Source: Rufibacter roseus
GTDB taxonomy: Bacteria > Bacteroidota > Bacteroidia > Cytophagales > Hymenobacteraceae
Assembly: GCF_001647285.1 (NCBI RefSeq)
Contig: NZ_LRML01000003.1
Span: 124,001-188,000, forward strand
Direction: 5' to 3'
DNA length: 64,000 bases
Shown: positions 62,105 to 64,000 of the stretch, piece by piece
Layout of the letters: the number at the start of each line of letters is the position of its first letter
How positions within the stretch are numbered: the first letter of the stretch is position 1
The notes under the pieces: model-generated
Told to the model about the DNA's origin: nothing
The model's database searches: none
What the model saw: the letters and a program-made list of their open reading frames with translations, nothing else
Position numbers and translations under genes: made by a program

Positions 62105-62794
62105 ATGATTAAAAACAACAAAACCCCCAATCGTGTTGCCTTTGAAGACTTAATGAACCCGGTGAACCGTCGGAACTTCATTCGTTATACAGGCATAGGC
62201 ATGGCAACCACTGCTGTATTACTTACCGGCTGCGGCGACGATGACGAAGGCGGCATGAACAACATGAACGCCACGCTCACCAATAATGACACCGGCATAT
62301 TGAATTTTGCCTATGCGCTAGAGCAGCTGGAGGCGGCTTTTTATACTAAAGTAATTGCCACTCCATACGCCAATATGTCTACTATGGAGACGAACCTGCT
62401 GAAGGACATTAGGGACCATGAAATTGCACACCGCGATTTTTTCAAAGCTGCCCTGGGCTCAGATGCCATTGGTGACCTGCAGGTAGATTTTTCTGCCGTC
62501 AACTTCAACGACCGAAACTCTGTGCTTACCACCGCCCGCACGTTTGAAGACTTGGGTGTTTCTGCCTACAACGGCGCAGGGAACTTGATCTCTAACGCTG
62601 ATTATTTGGTAATAGCGGGTAAAATAGTATCTGTTGAAGCCCGTCATGCCGCCTGGATTAGAGACATGCTCAGCAACGGCACTTTCTCTGACTCTGCCAA
62701 CGCACAAGGTTTAGACCCCGCCATGATGCCTTCTGCTGTGTTGCAAGCAGCAGACCCGTTCATCACGACCACCATAACCAGTCAGTTACCATAA
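62105..62794 (+). CDS. Ferritin-like domain protein, Tat-exported lipoprotein
   Basis: 229 residues, ATG 62105. A twin-arginine motif (NRRNFIRYTG) and a lipobox (LLTGC, Cys43) suggest a Tat-exported lipoprotein. The ferritin-like four-helix bundle has the likely metal residues in YALEQLEAAFY, RDHEIAHRDFF, FEDLGVSAY and VEARHAAW. Such proteins are related to plant desiccation protein Pcc13-62; biological role unknown. It is paralogous to the next gene, 28 nt downstream. Confidence 0.87.
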   Translation: MIKNNKTPNRVAFEDLMNPVNRRNFIRYTGIGMATTAVLLTGCGDDDEGGMNNMNATLTNNDTGILNFAYALEQLEAAFYTKVIATPYANMSTMETNLLKDIRDHEIAHRDFFKAALGSDAIGDLQVDFSAVNFNDRNSVLTTARTFEDLGVSAYNGAGNLISNADYLVIAGKIVSVEARHAAWIRDMLSNGTFSDSANAQGLDPAMMPSAVLQAADPFITTTITSQLP

Positions 62795-62822
62795 GTTAAG
62801 TTTTCCCCTAAATCTAATTCCT

Positions 62823-63665
62823 ATGAATATTCTAAACATTTTCAGAGAGATAGCCAAAGTAGATCCAGAGATATATGACCGCGTAGACAACCGCCGCAGC
62901 GTTTTCAAACACATGTCGGGCTTTGGAAGCAAAGTAGCTTTAGCCGCCGTGCCACTGGCCCTGTCTTCTGTTTTCAAGAAAGCCTATGGTCAAAACACAT
63001 CTGGCGTGGTAGGCGTGTTACAGTTTGCCCTTACTCTTGAGCACCTAGAGGCTGAATTTTACAAAGCAGCATTGAATAGTTCGGGGCTTATTCCGACGGG
63101 AGCACCTATGGGAGCCATTACAAAAATAAGAGACCATGAAATTGCCCACGTAACCTTGCTGCAGCAAACCATTACTCAGTTAAACGCCACACCAAACCCA
63201 ATGCCTAACTTTGACCTCACAGGTGGCAATGGGTCCGGTAACGGGCCGTATGCAGATGCGTTCAGCAACTACGCCAAGTTTCTGACAGTAGCTCAGGCCC
63301 TAGAAGATACTGGAGTACGTGCTTATAAAGGGCAGGCTGCTAATTTAATAAGCAATGACACAGTATTGCAGGCAGCCTTGCAGATTCACTCTGTAGAGGC
63401 CCGCCACGCGGCGCACATCCGCCTAATGCGCGCTGGCATGAGCAGTACACCAGACAATGGCAACCTGAAGCCTTGGATCACCTTAACCCAGGCACACGGA
63501 GCTCCGCAGTCTGTTTATGAAGGCGAGGGCGTCACCACACAAGCAGGCGTGGATATCATGACTAATACTGATCCGGACATAACTGCTGCTACTGCTTCAG
63601 AGGCATTTGATGAGCCGCTGACCATGGCACAGGTACAGGCTATAGTAGACCCATTCATAGCCTAG
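62823..63665 (+). CDS. Ferritin-like domain protein, Tat-type signal
   Basis: 280 residues, ATG 62823. NRRSVFKHMSG with a hydrophobic segment (ALAAVPLALSSVF) looks like a Tat signal without lipobox. The ferritin-like bundle has FALTLEHLEAEFY, RDHEIAHVTLL, LEDTGVRAY and VEARHAAHIR, the same ligands as its upstream neighbour. An extra C-terminal 60 residues are rich in Thr, Asp and Ala. Probably secreted; the tandem pair may work together. A terminator follows. Confidence 0.87.
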   Translation: MNILNIFREIAKVDPEIYDRVDNRRSVFKHMSGFGSKVALAAVPLALSSVFKKAYGQNTSGVVGVLQFALTLEHLEAEFYKAALNSSGLIPTGAPMGAITKIRDHEIAHVTLLQQTITQLNATPNPMPNFDLTGGNGSGNGPYADAFSNYAKFLTVAQALEDTGVRAYKGQAANLISNDTVLQAALQIHSVEARHAAHIRLMRAGMSSTPDNGNLKPWITLTQAHGAPQSVYEGEGVTTQAGVDIMTNTDPDITAATASEAFDEPLTMAQVQAIVDPFIA

Positions 63666-63685
63666 TTCTTGAAACTAAAGCTATT

Positions 63686-63719
63686 AAAAAAGCAGCCCTT
63701 CACAGGGCTGCTTTTTTTG
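63686..63719 (+). terminator. Terminator of the ferritin-like pair
   Basis: AAAAAAGCAGCCCT and AGGGCTGCTTTTTT, 4-nt loop, T-run. Confidence 0.9.
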
Positions 63720-63825
63720 TTATTTACTCAGAAAAATCAGTATAAATACAGCAGCTTTTTGGTGGCTTCACACGTATATAGTAGTCCTTAACAAAATACA
63801 CATTCACCTAACTATAATTAAGACC

Positions 63826-64000
63826 ATGTTGGAGTACGTAAAATTGATTTTGGACAAAGTGAGCTTTGACCCAAAATTGTTTGAGAAAGAGCTAAGAAAA
63901 AGCATGCGCATGCTAGTAAGAAATGAATTAGAAGCTTTACAGGCATGGTGCTACAAGCGCTTCCCAAGTTCTTACTACACCATTTTAGACAAGGTCTTCG
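63826..64000 (+). CDS. Small hypothetical protein (cut by the window end)
   Basis: ATG 63826, 58 codons to the edge (MLEYVKLILDKVSFDPKLF, then ELRKSMRMLVRNELEAL and CYKRFPSS). Helical, charged, no signal peptide. This looks like a short cytoplasmic Bacteroidota protein of unknown function. The end is not visible. Confidence 0.65.
   Translation, partial: MLEYVKLILDKVSFDPKLFEKELRKSMRMLVRNELEALQAWCYKRFPSSYYTILDKVF

Noticed and set aside
1-64000. tRNA or rRNA genes
   Set aside because: I saw no cloverleaf with a GGTTCRA arm and CCA-type end, and no rRNA signature on either strand by eye; a covariance scan would settle this.

Overview
The window looks like a chromosomal segment of a Bacteroidota bacterium of the order Cytophagales, most likely family Hymenobacteraceae (Rufibacter/Pontibacter/Hymenobacter-like). 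This rests on type IX secretion (T9SS) sorting domains, a PorP/SprF protein, GldH, a fused SecDF, a DUF2723 glycosyltransferase, a BatD-like protein, weak Shine-Dalgarno use and one clear Bacteroidota-type promoter (TTTG-N19-TANNTTTG). The genus is an inference. I see no tRNA, rRNA, CRISPR array, transposase or prophage gene.

Layout. 1-8.0 kb: 3' part of a DUF2723 membrane glycosyltransferase, a small T9SS cargo protein, birA, then a co-directional set rsfS-ftsH-LUD protein-lpxH-propeller-like secreted protein; ftsH carries a 1-nt frameshift. 8-16 kb: SMR exporter, outer-membrane barrel protein, LytS/LytTR two-component pair, DUF6157 protein, three GNAT acetyltransferases and a zinc alcohol dehydrogenase with an unknown membrane partner. 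16.4-20 kb: ricT-like PSP1 protein overlapping gldH, then a membrane-anchored EEP-family hydrolase. 20-22.1 kb: an unusual 691-residue Gly/Ser/Tyr/Arg-rich protein resembling eukaryotic FUS-type low-complexity RGG proteins. 22.7-33 kb (minus strand): a lipoprotein, a 1330-residue SF1 helicase with a possible nuclease tail, a ComEA-like HhH protein, an RmlD-like reductase, a cyclophilin, hemC and holB. 33.7-40.9 kb: GlmU-like protein, rpmE2, a phosphoribosyltransferase, mlaE-mlaF-mlaD, rdgB and udk. 41-46 kb: a small membrane protein, secDF and an amino-acid permease. 46.8-55.4 kb: a giant repetitive T9SS type-B adhesin followed at once by a PorP/SprF gene. 56.4-64 kb: NifU-like protein, Na+/H+ antiporter-like permease, aroC, a BatD-like protein, two Tat-type ferritin-like proteins and the start of a small gene.

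The most distinctive non-coding feature is a family of short nested palindromes (core GTTTTnGGCyTGTTTT and its mirror) occurring more than 20 times, mostly between genes. The inner core is conserved; the outer arms differ in sequence from copy to copy yet stay complementary. At least one good copy lies in frame inside a coding sequence. Other dispersed repeats (a 70-nt element in two copies, a 60-nt CCCCCTT element in three, a GGACAGGTCGCGACCTGTCC palindrome in two, and a 250-bp MITE-like inverted repeat) fill the larger gaps.

How the genes work together: gldH, the T9SS cargo protein and the adhesin-PorP pair belong to cell-surface secretion and gliding/adhesion. The mla genes, lpxH and the barrel protein serve the outer membrane. 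rsfS, ftsH, rpmE2, secDF, holB, hemC, aroC and birA are housekeeping. The low-complexity RGG protein and the palindrome family are the best candidates for undescribed biology.
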